A stretch of DNA of 64,000 nt, taken from contig JAJHTX010000002.1 in NCBI GenBank assembly GCA_032164295.1, forward strand, positions 3,224,001 to 3,288,000, written 5' to 3'. Under the pieces are notes generated by a model. It was not told the DNA's origin. It ran no database searches and saw only the letters and a list, made by a program, of their open reading frames with translations. Both the position numbers and the translations under genes were made by a program. Shown one piece after another: positions 34,085-44,812 of the stretch. How positions within the stretch are numbered: the first letter of the stretch is position 1; the number at the start of each line of letters is the position of its first letter. This DNA comes from Inonotus obliquus (Eukaryota; Basidiomycota; Agaricomycetes; Hymenochaetales; Hymenochaetaceae).

Positions 34085-34951
34085 TGTAATGATAATGATC
34101 AAGGTCCGTGGTTTGCATTTCAAATAGTACGCAAAGGGTTGAAGTTCTGTGTTTATCTACTTGCAGATGTATTGGCGCAATTGTACCAGCATCCTGCTAG
34201 GCTAGGAGATCTAATTTTGTTGTATTTTTTCGTTCTTCTGTAATATGTTTCTCTTATTGCATTACTTTGTTTACCTGCCACATGCATCTATTACGAACAC
34301 TGACATCTATCACTCATATGAAGTCCCCGCTACTCTAATGTAATGACTACCTAGCTTCTACCCTTCTAACCATTATTGTTGTTGTACTAATTGATGTCGG
34401 ATAAATGTTGATTTTGATAGTATTATAATATAAACGAATCTCTCGTCGGTACTGTAGGATGATTTGCTAGTTCTGATTTGATTTGAAATGTATTGCAATT
34501 GCGGCAGGAGACTCGCCCGTTCGCCTCTTTAGCAATACACATAATTAACAAGCACACATAACCACCTCGGATCAAATACTTAGAATTCAGAAGCTCCGTC
34601 ATTCTTACTACGTTCACCGCTTAACTAGAGAGCTAGACAAGGTATTCGGCCCGTGTGAGGATAATTCAATGACGGTTAGATACGAGAGTTTGGGTAGAGG
34701 TAAGTAGATATTTGGGATGTCGCACTTTGTTTCACATATGACCCCCGGGTGTAGGTCAGCTGTTCATCCATATAGACTGCGGAGGTCGGGAGAAGAGTTG
34801 GAAAGAGTCACCTGTGTGGTTATCAATTACCTCAGAGATTATCGTAGGCTAGAGAGAGAATAGACGATATAAGAGCTATTTTGGGTCTGGGAACGGTTAA
34901 CCACCCACGCATCGACTCGACCTCGAGCTCAACTTGAACCGTTCATCTATA
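34085..34951. other. Intergenic region, no gene seen
   Basis: An 867 bp AT-rich interval between two genes on the same strand. Its open frames are short and without recognisable motifs. It should hold the 3' UTR of the NTF2-like gene and the SDR promoter. Confidence 0.45.
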
Positions 34952-36344
34952 ATGTCTATGTCTATGTCTGCTCTGCACCGCGCTACGAGAATCGCGAAGC
35001 CTACTGCTACGGCATGGCTAAGGAGTCCACTTCCAAAGCTAGTCTCACTCTCGCGTGGAGCAACAACTCTCCAATCAATCCGACCCTTCTCATCCACCAC
35101 CGCTTCTCGAACCCAATCCCAATCTCGTTCTCCAAAATTACCCTCCACATCTCCCTTAGGTCCCTTGGGCGTCGAAGCAGCTCTAAAAGCATCAACCGAT
35201 CCATCTTTCCAACCTCGTCCAACATTACAAAAAGAATTCGATCTTACAGGTCGAGTCGCAGTTGTTTCAGGAGCAAATAGGGGTTTAGGTCTTGAAATGG
35301 CTGAAACGTTGTGTGAAGCCGGTGCAACAGTTTATTGCCTTGACTTGCCTTCTCAACCCGGAAAAGAATGGATCGCAACAAGAGATTACGTCTCCCGTCT
35401 GGGTCTCAACGAAAACGCGAGATTGGAGTATAAAACTGTAGACGTAACGAACCAAAAAGCTATTTGGGACATCGTTGCAGAAATAGGTGATAAAGAGAAA
35501 AGGATGGATGTTTGTATTGCTGCTGCTGGTATTTTGGAAGGATATGATTGTCTTGAATATCCTGGAGAAGCGTTTCAGAAAGTTATGAACGTTAATGTTA
35601 ATGGCGTTTTGTTTACCGCTCAAGCTGCTGGTCGTCAGATGGAACGATTTGGTTCACCGGGGAGTATTATTCTTATTGCGTCTATGAGTGGGAGCATCAC
35701 CAATAGGGTCAGTACTATGATCCCAATTTTACCTCTATCAGTCACTCACCTGTTAAAATCCTCATTCGATTTGACTCATTCTGATTAATTCCGTTTTCCC
35801 GTTTTGTTTGTTTCAGGACCACGCGTGGGTTGCATATAACACAAGTAAATCCGCTGTTATCCAGGTAAGTCTAATATGAAACTTTTCGTTGTTAGATTAG
35901 ATGAACCGCGTTGAGGTCCCAAGGATGGTCTGCTGATGGTCTCAACATCTCAACAGATGGGTCGTAGTATGGCCTGTGAACTCGGTCCGAAACAAATTCG
36001 AGTGAATACATTGTCCCCTGGACATATATACACTGCGTACGTGATTTTGAAATTCGAAGAGAAACTGAGTTAATTGGTTTGGCTTTATGATTTTTTAAGG
36101 ATGACGGCAGCTTACCTTGATAAATATCCCGAATTGTACGACAAGTGGTCCAATCTAAATCCACTTGGACGTATTGGTAGACCAGATGAACTTAGAGGTG
36201 TAGTTGCTTGGTTAGCATCTGACGCATCCACATTTTGTACCGGAGGCGAGTAAGTAATACCAGTCTGGGCGAGGTGGCAGGGTACTGAATGGGACTGATT
36301 TCTTGTGTAGCATCCTCGTCAGTGGCGGTCATCATTCGTGGTAA
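34952..36344 (+). CDS. Short-chain dehydrogenase/reductase, probably mitochondrial
   Basis: Classical SDR. A long N-terminal extension rich in Ser, Arg and Ala (MSMSMSALHRATRIAKPTAT) resembles a mitochondrial presequence. The Rossmann fold follows, with the cofactor motif VAVVSGANRGLGLEMAETL, the NAG-like AAAGILEG, MNVNVNGVLFTAQAAG, the catalytic Ser in ILIASMSGSITN, and YNTSK (Tyr and Lys) after an intron at 35708-35816. The rest reads MGRSMACELGPKQIRVNTLS, PGHIYTA, NPLGRIGRPDELRGVVAWLA and finally ILVSGGHHSW with TAA at 36342-36344. The pattern resembles polyol/sorbose-type dehydrogenases (Sou1, arabinitol dehydrogenase), but the substrate cannot be named. Start at 34952 because the frame upstream opens only at TTG. 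Four introns. Confidence 0.85.
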
Positions 36345-36803
36345 TAGAAGGGGAAAATAGGCGAATGGACGAATGAATAGCAGTGAAGGCATCCATATGG
36401 CACACATGCTCGAGACAACTTTCATCGTTCCACCGCGCTCGTATATTCTTGTATCCTTGTCCCTGTAGTATTCTTCCTGGGTCCGGGTCTGGGTCGTTTC
36501 GTTTCGATTGTGACTCGTTCCATTACTTTCAAACTTCCCCGCAACTCGAAATCGGTCTTGGCGTGGCGAGATTTGAAAATTGACACAGTACTGTCCTTAT
36601 GGCTCGTGGTATGGGCGGCACCTCCCATGTGCCTAGTGTATGATATGATACATGGCGCATGAAATTTTGCTCGCTCGAAAAGTATGAGCATGAAAGTAGA
36701 GTTCAAGTTGAGCCGTTCGGAATGAACGAAAAACTTTCAATCAACCGCACGTGATGTATAAATTACTCCAAGTCACTAGCAGGCTGACTGGTGGTACCAA
36801 TTA
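36345..36803. promoter_or_regulatory. ALKBH1-like gene promoter: E-box and TATA
   Basis: The interval before the ALKBH1-like gene. CACGTG occurs at 36748-36753 and TATAAAT at 36757-36763, only 41 bases before the ATG at 36804. The remaining sequence (36345-36740) shows no gene. Confidence 0.45.
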
Positions 36804-38487
36804 ATGTCCTCAAACATGGTTGAAACAGATCCTTCAGCCTCGGGGATCTCATACAGCAAAGCTCGTAAAAAACAATATCTCAAGAGTAATCGCAATAGAC
36901 AGACACCATCCAGTACCTCATCAACTTGGACTCCGTTTCGAGCGGCCGAGAAGAAGTACATGACTAAATTCCCACCTCCAGACTTATCTGAAGTTTTGGA
37001 CCTTGCTTTGATTGATGAAAATAGGGAGGAAGAAGTGGATAGATGTGAATGGAAGGGAAGAGCAGATGCCACTGAGATTCGGGAGATTGGTTTGAAGGGA
37101 GAAGTGGATGGTAAAGGAAAAGGGAAGAGAAATGCTTATTGTGTATCTCAGATTCCTGGTAAGCTCCCTTCGATGCATTCGTTCCACCTTCTCAAACGGT
37201 GTGACTCAGGTCTAGTAATCCTTCCGGGATATCTAACCCATGAAACGCAAAGACGGTTGGTCCGCTGGAGTCTCGCAGAACACGCACGGAAACCAAACGG
37301 AACGAACCTTGATGCACATTACAACATACCTACTGAGGGACTCTGGAATATGCATATTCGTAATGATAAAACAATCATTCCGCGCAGCGATAGTGACTCA
37401 TTCTCGGCCAAACCATCAACGGACTATTCGGACGAGACCTCAAAGTTAAAGCCACAAATACTCGATGATCCTCAAACGGGTCAAACGGGTGGCGTAAAGC
37501 ACAGCGAACAGTATGAGTCGGTTCGACCGACAACACCGAGTGCGCAGTCGGCAGTGACTCACGATTCAGCCACTGCGACTGAACTGCTTCCAAAATTACG
37601 CTGGGCGAACATTGGGTGGTTCTACAACTGGGGAACGAAAGAGTACGAATTCAACAGGGGAAAGCCAGATGTTGGAGAGCTTGTGGAATCAATATGTAAA
37701 GAAATTGTAGCTTCAGTCGATTGGAAGGCGGTCTTCGGTGCAAACCAGCATGACTTGCATGACCACAACGCACAGACTGAGATAGATTTAGACTGGCAGA
37801 GCTGGGACACAAGTTATGGTACGATACTTCGTTTTGCCATTCTTGGAAGCCATCCTCCGACACGATCATTCACGTAGCGCCAGATGCTGGCATAGTCAAT
37901 TTTTACCAATACAAAGTCAGATATTTTGGAAGTCTGCCGATCGGCGCCATAGTAATGACTTTGTTCTGCGTTCCTAACAGGACACATTGATGGGACACGT
38001 TGATCGAGCCGAAGTTTGCGCAACCTCACCGCTGGTATCTCTGTCGTGCGTTTTGATCCGCTCGGCCAGTGTCTTTTTTTGTTAACGAAGCTTGGTAGTC
38101 TGGGAAACATCGCTGTGTTCCTGATCGGAGGGCCAACAAGAGATGATGAACCGGTGGCAATTTTGTTAAGATCCGGAGATGCTGTCGTGATGGCTGGACC
38201 CAGCTGTAGAAAGGCCTACCACGGTAAACGATCACAAGCGACATCGGCGGCTTAGGAAACTAACTGTACTATTCGTAGGTGTTCCAAGAGTATTGGAAGG
38301 ATCACTTCCGGTGCATTTTGACGTAGATGCGGAAAACGACGCTGGCTGGGAAGCCTATAGCCATTACCTTCAAACAACACGAATCAATGTGAACGTCCGG
38401 CAAGTATTTCCGAAGGACTATGACCTATGGCGATCGAAACGAACGCATGTGAAGTCCTCGGTGCAAATCAACTTTTCATCACGCTGA
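36804..38487 (+). CDS. ALKBH1: AlkB-like 2-oxoglutarate/Fe(II) dioxygenase (ALKBH1 type)
   Basis: Fe(II)/2-oxoglutarate dioxygenase that by family removes methyl groups from nucleic acids (ALKBH1 acts on tRNA and DNA). The N-terminus has a basic helix and a conserved FRAAEKKYMTKFPPPDLSEV motif. Next come LVILPGYLTHETQRRLVRWS, HYNIPTEGLWNMH, LRWANIGWFYNWGTKEYEF and APDAGIVNFYQYKDTLMGHV, running into HVDRAEV (His and Asp ligands). After SLSLGNIAVFLIGG come GDAVVMAGPSCRKAYHGVPR (the second His) and RINVNVRQVFP (the Arg that holds 2-oxoglutarate). The acceptor at 38096 (GGTAG|TCTGG) is chosen because it keeps SLSLGNIAVF in frame. Stop at 38485-38487; CMC2 lies convergent, 183 bp away. All catalytic residues are present. 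Confidence 0.88.
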
Positions 38488-38670
38488 TGTGGACACTGTG
38501 AAGATGCTCTGGGGCATCAAAATGCGGTGTCTTTGGTTGCATCCATATTGTACAACTAGGTCCAAAACACGTATAATGCAGGACATCCCATTGTTATCAG
38601 TACAGGGTGGTAAAACATCATTTGGAGTGAATCGGTACTTACATGCCGACCTAGTATGGATCTATAGAGA

Positions 38671-39016
38671 TTAGTCATCCTTGTGGAGTTCCTCCAGCGC
38701 CTTTCTCCTGCGTTCCGCCCGAACCTTCGACTCTTGGGCGTTGCGTTTTGTGCGTTCCGTACGCTGGGCGAAACAACAATCATTCATCCAATCTTTTACC
38801 TATCAATGAGCGAAAAAAACACCGACCTCGTTCCGCAGACACAAATTTAGCTCGTTCTTGATGTCATTGCAGCCTCCAAAGTACTTTGCCCATTGGCTGG
38901 TGTGGCATTGTTCTAATGCCTCAATGAGTTCCTTGCAAACTGTGTAGCGTTAGATTCGGATCAGGCCAGAGCATGAAACGCGTACCAATATTCTTACTTG
39001 TGAGCTGCTGGTGCAT
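38671..39016 (-). CDS. CMC2: Cmc2-like twin CX9C mitochondrial protein
   Basis: Three exons on the minus strand assemble a 78-residue protein, close to the size of yeast Cmc2, which works in cytochrome c oxidase biogenesis in the intermembrane space. Exon 1 encodes MHQQLTSKNI; the family start is MHPQL. The joined protein then has VCKELIEALEQC and GGCNDIKNELNLC, two perfect CX9C motifs in a helix hairpin, followed by a charged C-terminal helix (ESKVRAERRRKALEELHKDD) and TAA at 38671-38673. It is easily missed because no exon is long. Such proteins are imported through Mia40 disulfide relay. Intron between LRNE and RTERT carries a long T tract. Confidence 0.82.
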
Positions 39017-40319
39017 GGCACAGCGTGTTTGCGTACTCGGGACTCGCAGGAACCAGTACTGGCAGACAGAAGATGGCCAGGCTGTGACTGACCAGACGCG
39101 GTGGTGATGATCACATAAGCAACGATCACGGGGGACGGACGCGACGCGTCCATCCCGTCCCATTTCCGATTTCGGGTGATCACATACGGTATCACTGGTA
39201 CGTCCGTCACGGCTGAGCCAAACACGCTATGCGCAGCTGGTGTCAGTGCCTTGTTGTATTCCTCTCGAGCCCAATCAACGATCAGCCTCTGTTCGCAGTA
39301 GGAAACAACTGTGCTGGACAACTACTCTCGAGGAGATCGGCAAACAGTGGCTCAGCCAAGCTGATAGGGTTGGAGTCATAATTGATCTGACTATGGATCA
39401 AGAATTTCACTCTGTGTTTGCGGTTGCTTTGGGACGACCGCCGATGAAGGTCCTCGGAACTTGTTGCTAATAATCTCAGTGGACTTACTGAGCTAACCTC
39501 AATCGTCCTACTTGTACTGGTTTCGGACTTCGGCCTAATTCTGATAGTGTCGGCGGTTTTCTGCTTGCGATACCTTCCTCGCGCTCTTAGTTATGGGCGG
39601 AAAAAGCAGCTTTCCCCCCCGTGCTATCATTAACGGCCCGTATAAGCTTTTATGGTCACCGCCTGCTTGCGGTAAACAGGACGACTATCTCCGTCTTATG
39701 AAAAAGGATAATTCCATAGTTTCTCCAGCGAATCTTGGTGCTGTGTGGTTTTCCGACACGATCATGTCGGAGCCTTATGAACGAGTTCTCTTACAGGAAG
39801 CTCTCCTCGTTGCTCCATTGTTATGTGCTTATTGTGCTTGGTGGCTGGCAATTTATACCTTCTTAGCCGTTACCTTATCCTGCCGCTTTTTGGGTCCCTA
39901 TCCTCACAACCACCAGGCCACCCGACACATGTATGAGCGCATGATGCCGTCGCGTCACCAGCTACCCAAGAAGGGAATTCCCGACGGGCGCCAGCCGGAA
40001 TCACGATAGACGCCGCGACCCACTCCGGTCTCAACGCAAAGAACGTCACACAATCTTCTGACCGGTCTCTTCACTGGAAAGTACGCAGTATGGACATCGC
40101 CTCAGCTCAACCGCGCTAGGATCACGGTGTTACCAAGTACTGGCTCCTGCACGTATTGATGCTGGTTCCACTTATGCTCAGGACAGGCGATGCCCTCTTC
40201 AGACAATTTCCGAAGTCCACTACAGTATAAAAGTTGCTCGTCTCTCGTCCTCAGAATGCACAAAGCATACAATTGCCAACTCCCGATTACCGAGCTATCT
40301 AGTTTTCTCCGCATTAACA
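39017..40319. other. Intergenic region with an unassigned 138-codon ORF
   Basis: About 1.3 kb without a recognised gene. The longest open frame is 39593-40009 (+, MGGKSSFPPRAII...), which contains a hydrophobic stretch (LLCAYCAWWLAIYTFLAVTL) but no known domain; it may be chance or a relic. On the right, TATAAAA at 40226-40232 stands 88 bp before the zinc-cluster ATG. Confidence 0.4.
40226..40232 (+). promoter_or_regulatory. TATA box of the zinc-cluster mini-gene
   Basis: TATAAAA, 88 bp upstream of the ATG at 40320, a plausible distance for a fungal core promoter. It supports transcription of the short gene that follows. Confidence 0.4.
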
Positions 40320-40618
40320 ATGGCAACAACATCGACTTTCACAATCCACACTCCCAGGACGGTTCAGGCGCAGGGCGGTACCGTAGGCCGCGTTCGAGCC
40401 TGCCGCAACTGTAAGGAAAAGAAGTTAAAAGTAGGTCTATATCTCCTCTCCATCCACCGTTCTAAAAGGTTTCTCAACGCTGTATAGTGTGACAGGGACC
40501 AGACGTTGGCATCGTGTACGAACTGTGCTAAGCGCGAAGTTCAGTGTGTCGAACCTCAGGTAGGCTCAAGTTGAGAAATAGCTAATAGAACTGCGTCTGA
40601 TTATTGGCCTTTCAGTGA
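40320..40618 (+). CDS. Stand-alone Zn2Cys6 zinc-cluster peptide
   Basis: Two exons give about 62 residues, starting MATTSTFTIHTPRTVQAQGG. They contain a complete fungal binuclear zinc cluster: RACRNCKEKKLKCD, then SCTNCAKREVQCVEP, spaced CX2CX6CX8CX2CX6C. Basic residues between Cys2 and Cys3 match the DNA-contacting loop. The join at 40431/40490 is well supported because the third Cys (LK|CDRD) comes from exon 2. Directly after CVEPQ a donor-like GTAGGC occurs, but both read-through (TGA near 40572) and splicing to the next acceptor (TGA 40616-40618) end the protein at once. No linker, coiled coil or fungal transcription-factor domain follows. It could be a truncated regulator or a small competing DNA-binding peptide. 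Confidence 0.6.
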
Positions 40619-40858
40619 GCAAACCGTAGCTTTGACGGTTCTCTCCTGTTACTGGACTGTTTCGCGACCACATGTGCCTTACTCCTATGCAATTGTTTGC
40701 GATAGAAGCCATTGTTCTAATACCTGCCCGTAGTCGCTATGAATACCTTTTCTTTTCTTTCTGCCCGGAAGTGGATACCGAGGTTAAAATGATAACTCGA
40801 AGGATGCCATTTGACATTTAATATCTAAGACAGGGAGCGCAAGGGTAAAGAGGTACAA

Positions 40859-41421
40859 TTATCGCTTCCTCTGAACATGAACATTGTCCCACTTGGCCCT
40901 CTCCAGGTCCTCCTTCCAAACTTCCTCGACATGAGGTCTGAGGTAACGAACATCCTAGAAGACGTCATACAATTTCACAAACATGAATCCCTCGGACGGC
41001 AAAGTCTACGCACCTCTTCAGGCTTGGTCCACTGTTCTTTTGGAAGATTCTTGTGAGTGACGCTTGCTTGAGACGCAACACGGAAGCGGTGGATGCGGTC
41101 GTATGCCTCGCGCTCAGAGAGACGACCGAGTGCCTTGAGGGGGAACGTCATAAACTAAGTATGGAATAGAAGAACGAGATACTCTACCTTTTGCACATCG
41201 TCACGTTCCTCGACGACTGATCATGGGAAACAGCTCAAGCAAACACCTTAAGAAAGAAGTAGAACGCAGCACATACGAAGGTCGTCGTACTTGAGGCCCA
41301 TCTGCCTGTAGCCAGCAATTTGCGCATACCAGTCCGCGAATGGCTTGAACCAGCGGTACAAAGTGGTCGACCTTTTGATTTGAGGCGCGAAAGAAAGACC
41401 GAGCGGACCAAAGATGGTCAT
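40859..41421 (-). CDS. QCR7: Cytochrome bc1 complex subunit 7
   Basis: Four exons give 136 residues, near the 127 of yeast Qcr7, the 14 kDa matrix-side subunit of respiratory complex III needed for assembly with cytochrome b. It reads MTIFGPLGLSFAPQIKRSTT, LYRWFKPFADWYAQIAGYRQ, MGLKYDDLLVEERDDVQKFM, then RLSEREAYDRIHRFRVASQA, LPKEQWTKPEEDVRYLRPHV and a basic end KWDNVHVQRKR. The motifs Y-R-x-M-G-L-x-Y-D-D-L and EAYDRxxRxxRAxQ are family hallmarks. No cleavable presequence is expected. It is divergent from the NDK gene with a 221 bp promoter (41422-41642). Confidence 0.92.
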
Positions 41422-41642
41422 TTTGGCAGTGGTCGAGTGTCGATGGAGTTGGAAATGCTTGAAGTACGATTGGAATGGGAGAAGTCGGGTTGTGATCTGT
41501 TTGGCTGATTATATAATATGTTGACTGGTGATTGGGAATTGGCAACTCGTATAAATCTGCCATCCTGGTACCCTCAAAGTTTTTGCATCTCTTCCTCTTC
41601 CTCTTCGCACTCCTCGTCCATCCTTGCAATCCTTCATACAGC
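41422..41642. promoter_or_regulatory. Divergent promoter QCR7 / NDK
   Basis: A 221 bp interval between two highly expressed-type housekeeping genes. On the NDK side it is strongly CT-rich (CTTCCTCTTCCTCTTCG at 41590-41607), as is usual upstream of fungal starts. Confidence 0.45.
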
Positions 41643-42327
41643 ATGTCCAAACAAGAGCAAACCTATATCATGGTCAAGGCAGGGCAATCATACTCAATCT
41701 CACAGACTGGTTGTTAACACTTCAATGCACATACAGCCTGACGGCGTCCAACGCAACCTCGTTGGCGCTATCATTTCACGTTTCGAGCAACGCGGCTTCA
41801 AGCTTGTTGCACTTAAGCTAGTCCATGCGACTCCAGACCACCTTGAAAAGCGTGAGTCTGTCCGTTGTCCTTAGCCGATTCTTTAATCGATGCAATCGAT
41901 GGACATAGACTATGAGGACCTCAAGGGCAAACCCTTCTTCCCGGGGTTGATTAAGTACATGGCTTCTGGACCTGTCGTGGCCATGGTCTGGGAGGGTCTG
42001 GATGCCGTCAAGACAGGTCGTGCAATGCTCGGTGCTACTAATCCACTGGCGTCTGCCCCAGGTCTGTACTTGTACCTAGTGAGCTAACTTGAAACATTCC
42101 TGAACGGTATTTCTGCAGGAACTATTCGTGGTGATTACGCGCTCGCCGTCGGTCGTAACATTGCTCATGGATCCGACTCTGTCGAAAATGCGAAGAAGGA
42201 GATTGTACTGTAAGTCTTCTGATTTTAATGCATATATGCGTTATATTCAAAGATTTTCGTTTTAAGCTGGTTCCCGGAGGGCATCGTCCAGTATAGGCTT
42301 CTCGCCGAGGACATGATCTTCGAGTAG
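41643..42327 (+). CDS. YNK1: Nucleoside diphosphate kinase
   Basis: Exchanges the gamma phosphate between nucleoside triphosphates and diphosphates through a phosphohistidine. Five exons give 151 residues, the standard length. Motifs: [79 protein letters not shown] and the active-site [17 protein letters not shown] with the catalytic His118, then [20 protein letters not shown] before TAG 42325-42327. The invariant MVKPDG spans the first intron (41679-41736), which must start with GC (GTCAAG|GCAGGG). All key residues are intact. Confidence 0.93.
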
Positions 42328-43054
42328 ACGACTAACTGACGAGAAGGCAATACCCCATAGGCTCTTCAGAAAATGTGTACTTGTGTCAACCTGAGTATGT
42401 ACGTCCAAGCATGATGCGCTAGAACGGAGCAAATAGAAGATGAAATATTGCATGTTACCTTATCCTTCGGTCAGAGTTCAAGCTTACTGCCACCGAGTAC
42501 CAGGACAATCTAATCAAGCTCCTCTGTCCTATGTCTCCGAAGCTCAAGTTGATCAAGAACGCCGATCTTATTGTGTAAACATTCCCATTCCTCGGGAGGA
42601 TGATGTCAGCGCTCGATACCCTGGTCTCACGAGTCTATTCTACAGGCTCAACAAACATGAGAGTTGGGTGGGATGCCGCAGCATGGGAAGCCCATGAATA
42701 TAAAGGGAAGTACTATTGGACGCCAACTGGACCGTGGAAGTGACACACACCAATCGCAGCAATCGACCCAGTGTACATCGAATTACTTCTCTCCACTGGC
42801 GGAGATCCCGTGCTCTCGTTAAGCTAATTCCACACTGAATAACGAGCGCCGCCCACAGCCGCCATGTGCAAGATTAATCTTCTCGGCCGACGGTGTGATC
42901 CTATTTCTCAAGACTCGGCTCTTGTTATAAAGGTAACTATCGGCGCGCTCTCGCGAAAGGGCTCACTGCGAACCTCCCCACGGCCTGAATGAATCCGACT
43001 TGTTATTGTTGATGTTCGCCTGTCAACTCTGTTTGTCCTCCTGACGACTTCGTT
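42328..43054. other. Intergenic region with an unidentified coding-like relic
   Basis: Between NDK and the DOMON gene. At 42478-42745 two consecutive frames read like protein (LTATEYQDNLIKLLCPMSPK and, after a stop, VGWDAAAWEAHEYKGKYYW). I cannot name a family. It may be a gene fragment or chance; nothing else is seen. Confidence 0.3.
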
Positions 43055-44812
43055 ATGTCGCTGTTCTTGTTGTCTACCCCCCTTTGGTTCTTTTCCCTTT
43101 CCCTACAGTCTCGAGCAGAAGTCGCACAGGGAGACAATTTCTGTAGCGAATTAATGTGTGTGACAGCCTTCGTCAACTCGAGTGCAATAACTTGTAAGTC
43201 TCCCATACTAGTAGTAACGTAGCCGAAACTGACGCACTTGATACCAGATCGAATGACCGCATTGAACCAGTTAGGATGGATGGCTATGCAAGTACATTAT
43301 TGTATCAGTTTCCTGAGTTCTGGTGGCTCATCGTTAGGTCCGTACAGGGGTTTTGGTACCCAAATGGCGGATGCAAAAATGGTCATCATGTGGCCCAACT
43401 CCGATGGAAGTGTTACCCTATCGCAAAGGACAGCTCCGGGATTGGTAGAACCAGTTACGGATCCTAACCCTCCAAGGAAAGCTACGCTCTACAATCCATT
43501 GACAAATGTAGATGAACCAGACAATTCTAGCCGCGCAATGCTTCCCTACTGACGTTATGTCTACCAGCTTTCATCCAGTGCTCTACCGAGTCGTTTCCAA
43601 GGATGATACCATCCAACAGAATGTCATCTGGGCTTTAGGCGTTTCAAACCCATTGTCAAGTTCTCCAGATGTGAATTTAGAACTACATCTCGACTCCGGG
43701 AACTTCACCTTAAACCTGACGAATTTTATTGACACGGACGATATCCCGTCACTGAACCCTCTTCCAATCCCTACGAGTACTTCAAGCTCTTCTTCAACAT
43801 CCCTGACCTCGCCCAGTGACGCACCCTCGGATGACGAACCGCTATTGGAAACTTTCGAGAAACTCATAATCGCTCATGCTGTCCTTTCGGTGGCCGGATT
43901 CCTGGTCCTATTGCCAATAGGAGCGCTGATTGCTCGATGGGCGAGAACCTTCTGGGATAATTGGATGTATCATCACTGGATGGCGCAGGTAATCTTTGGC
44001 ATTCCGGTGGTTGTTACAGGGTGGGCACTAGGTCCTCTGGCTGTTGCCGCTCAAGGAACAACCCATGTCAATGACTCCCACAAGGTATTCATCAAAGTAC
44101 TGAGCTTCTTTGACTTCCAGCTGAATATGATTTCAAGGTTCTTGGAATTCTACTTCTCCCTTTATATTTAATCCAGCTGAGTCTGGGAACGTTTGTGCAC
44201 TTGCGAAGACCTACGTATCCTCGGCGGCATCCACCTCGAAATATTACTCATGGTTTGCTGGGAATGGTGATTGTCGGGCTTGCGTTTTACCAGGTGAGAA
44301 GGCCAAGTACATGATCATTTCACTTGATTTATGAATGATTAGGTTCGGACGGGTTTGACGGTCGACTGGACTACTGCTACATCACGACCTATTGACCTCA
44401 ACATTTTTTCAAATATATGGGTAGCATGGGTCGTCGTGAGCTTGATTTATGCACTTGCATGCCTATATCCGCTGATTCTTCGCTTCATTAGTTCATACCT
44501 GCTGTGTACTTTATTGGCTTCATGCTATTACCTCGACAACTCGCGTTTGAACGAGAGCTTCCACCACCATATTCTCCCGGCGCATCTGAACAAGAAGGCA
44601 GTAATGGCGCTGGAGTGAGGCAGCTTTTGGGATTGGAGCCTGGAGATGTTGACGATGGGACGCATGATATTTTCTCGGAAAGTGTCTCGCGCGGTCGAGG
44701 AAGGAGAATATCGAATAACGAGCCTCCGGAAGACATTGAAATGCGAGAGGTTCCGTCTGAACGTAGGACGCCTCTTTCTCTTACTAGCTCTGTTTTGGCT
44801 TTACCTTCATAG
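43055..44812 (+). CDS. Secreted-type DOMON plus cytochrome b561 membrane protein
   Basis: Starts with a signal peptide (MSLFLLSTPLWFFSLSLQSR, then AEVAQGDNF), followed by a DOMON haem- or sugar-binding domain: YRMTALNQLGWMAMGFGTQM, ADAKMVIMWPNSDGSVTLSQ, QNVIWALGVSNP. A Ser/Thr linker precedes a cytochrome b561-like domain with four to five membrane helices: IIAHAVLSVAGFLVLLPIGA, HHWMAQVIFGIPVVVTGWAL, then NITHGLLGMVIVGLAFYQVR and WVAWVV. Conserved His residues in helices (IAHAVL, YHHWM, THGLLG) would bind haem. The tail is cytosolic and charged. Family members move electrons across membranes with ascorbate or as ferric reductases; the exact role is unknown. The second intron (43288-43347) is a GC-AG intron. 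Confidence 0.82.

Noticed and set aside
39593..40009. 138-codon plus-strand ORF between CMC2 and the zinc-cluster gene
   Set aside because: No recognised domain, no intron-linked neighbours, and an N-terminus without conservation signals. It is mentioned in the intergenic entry only.
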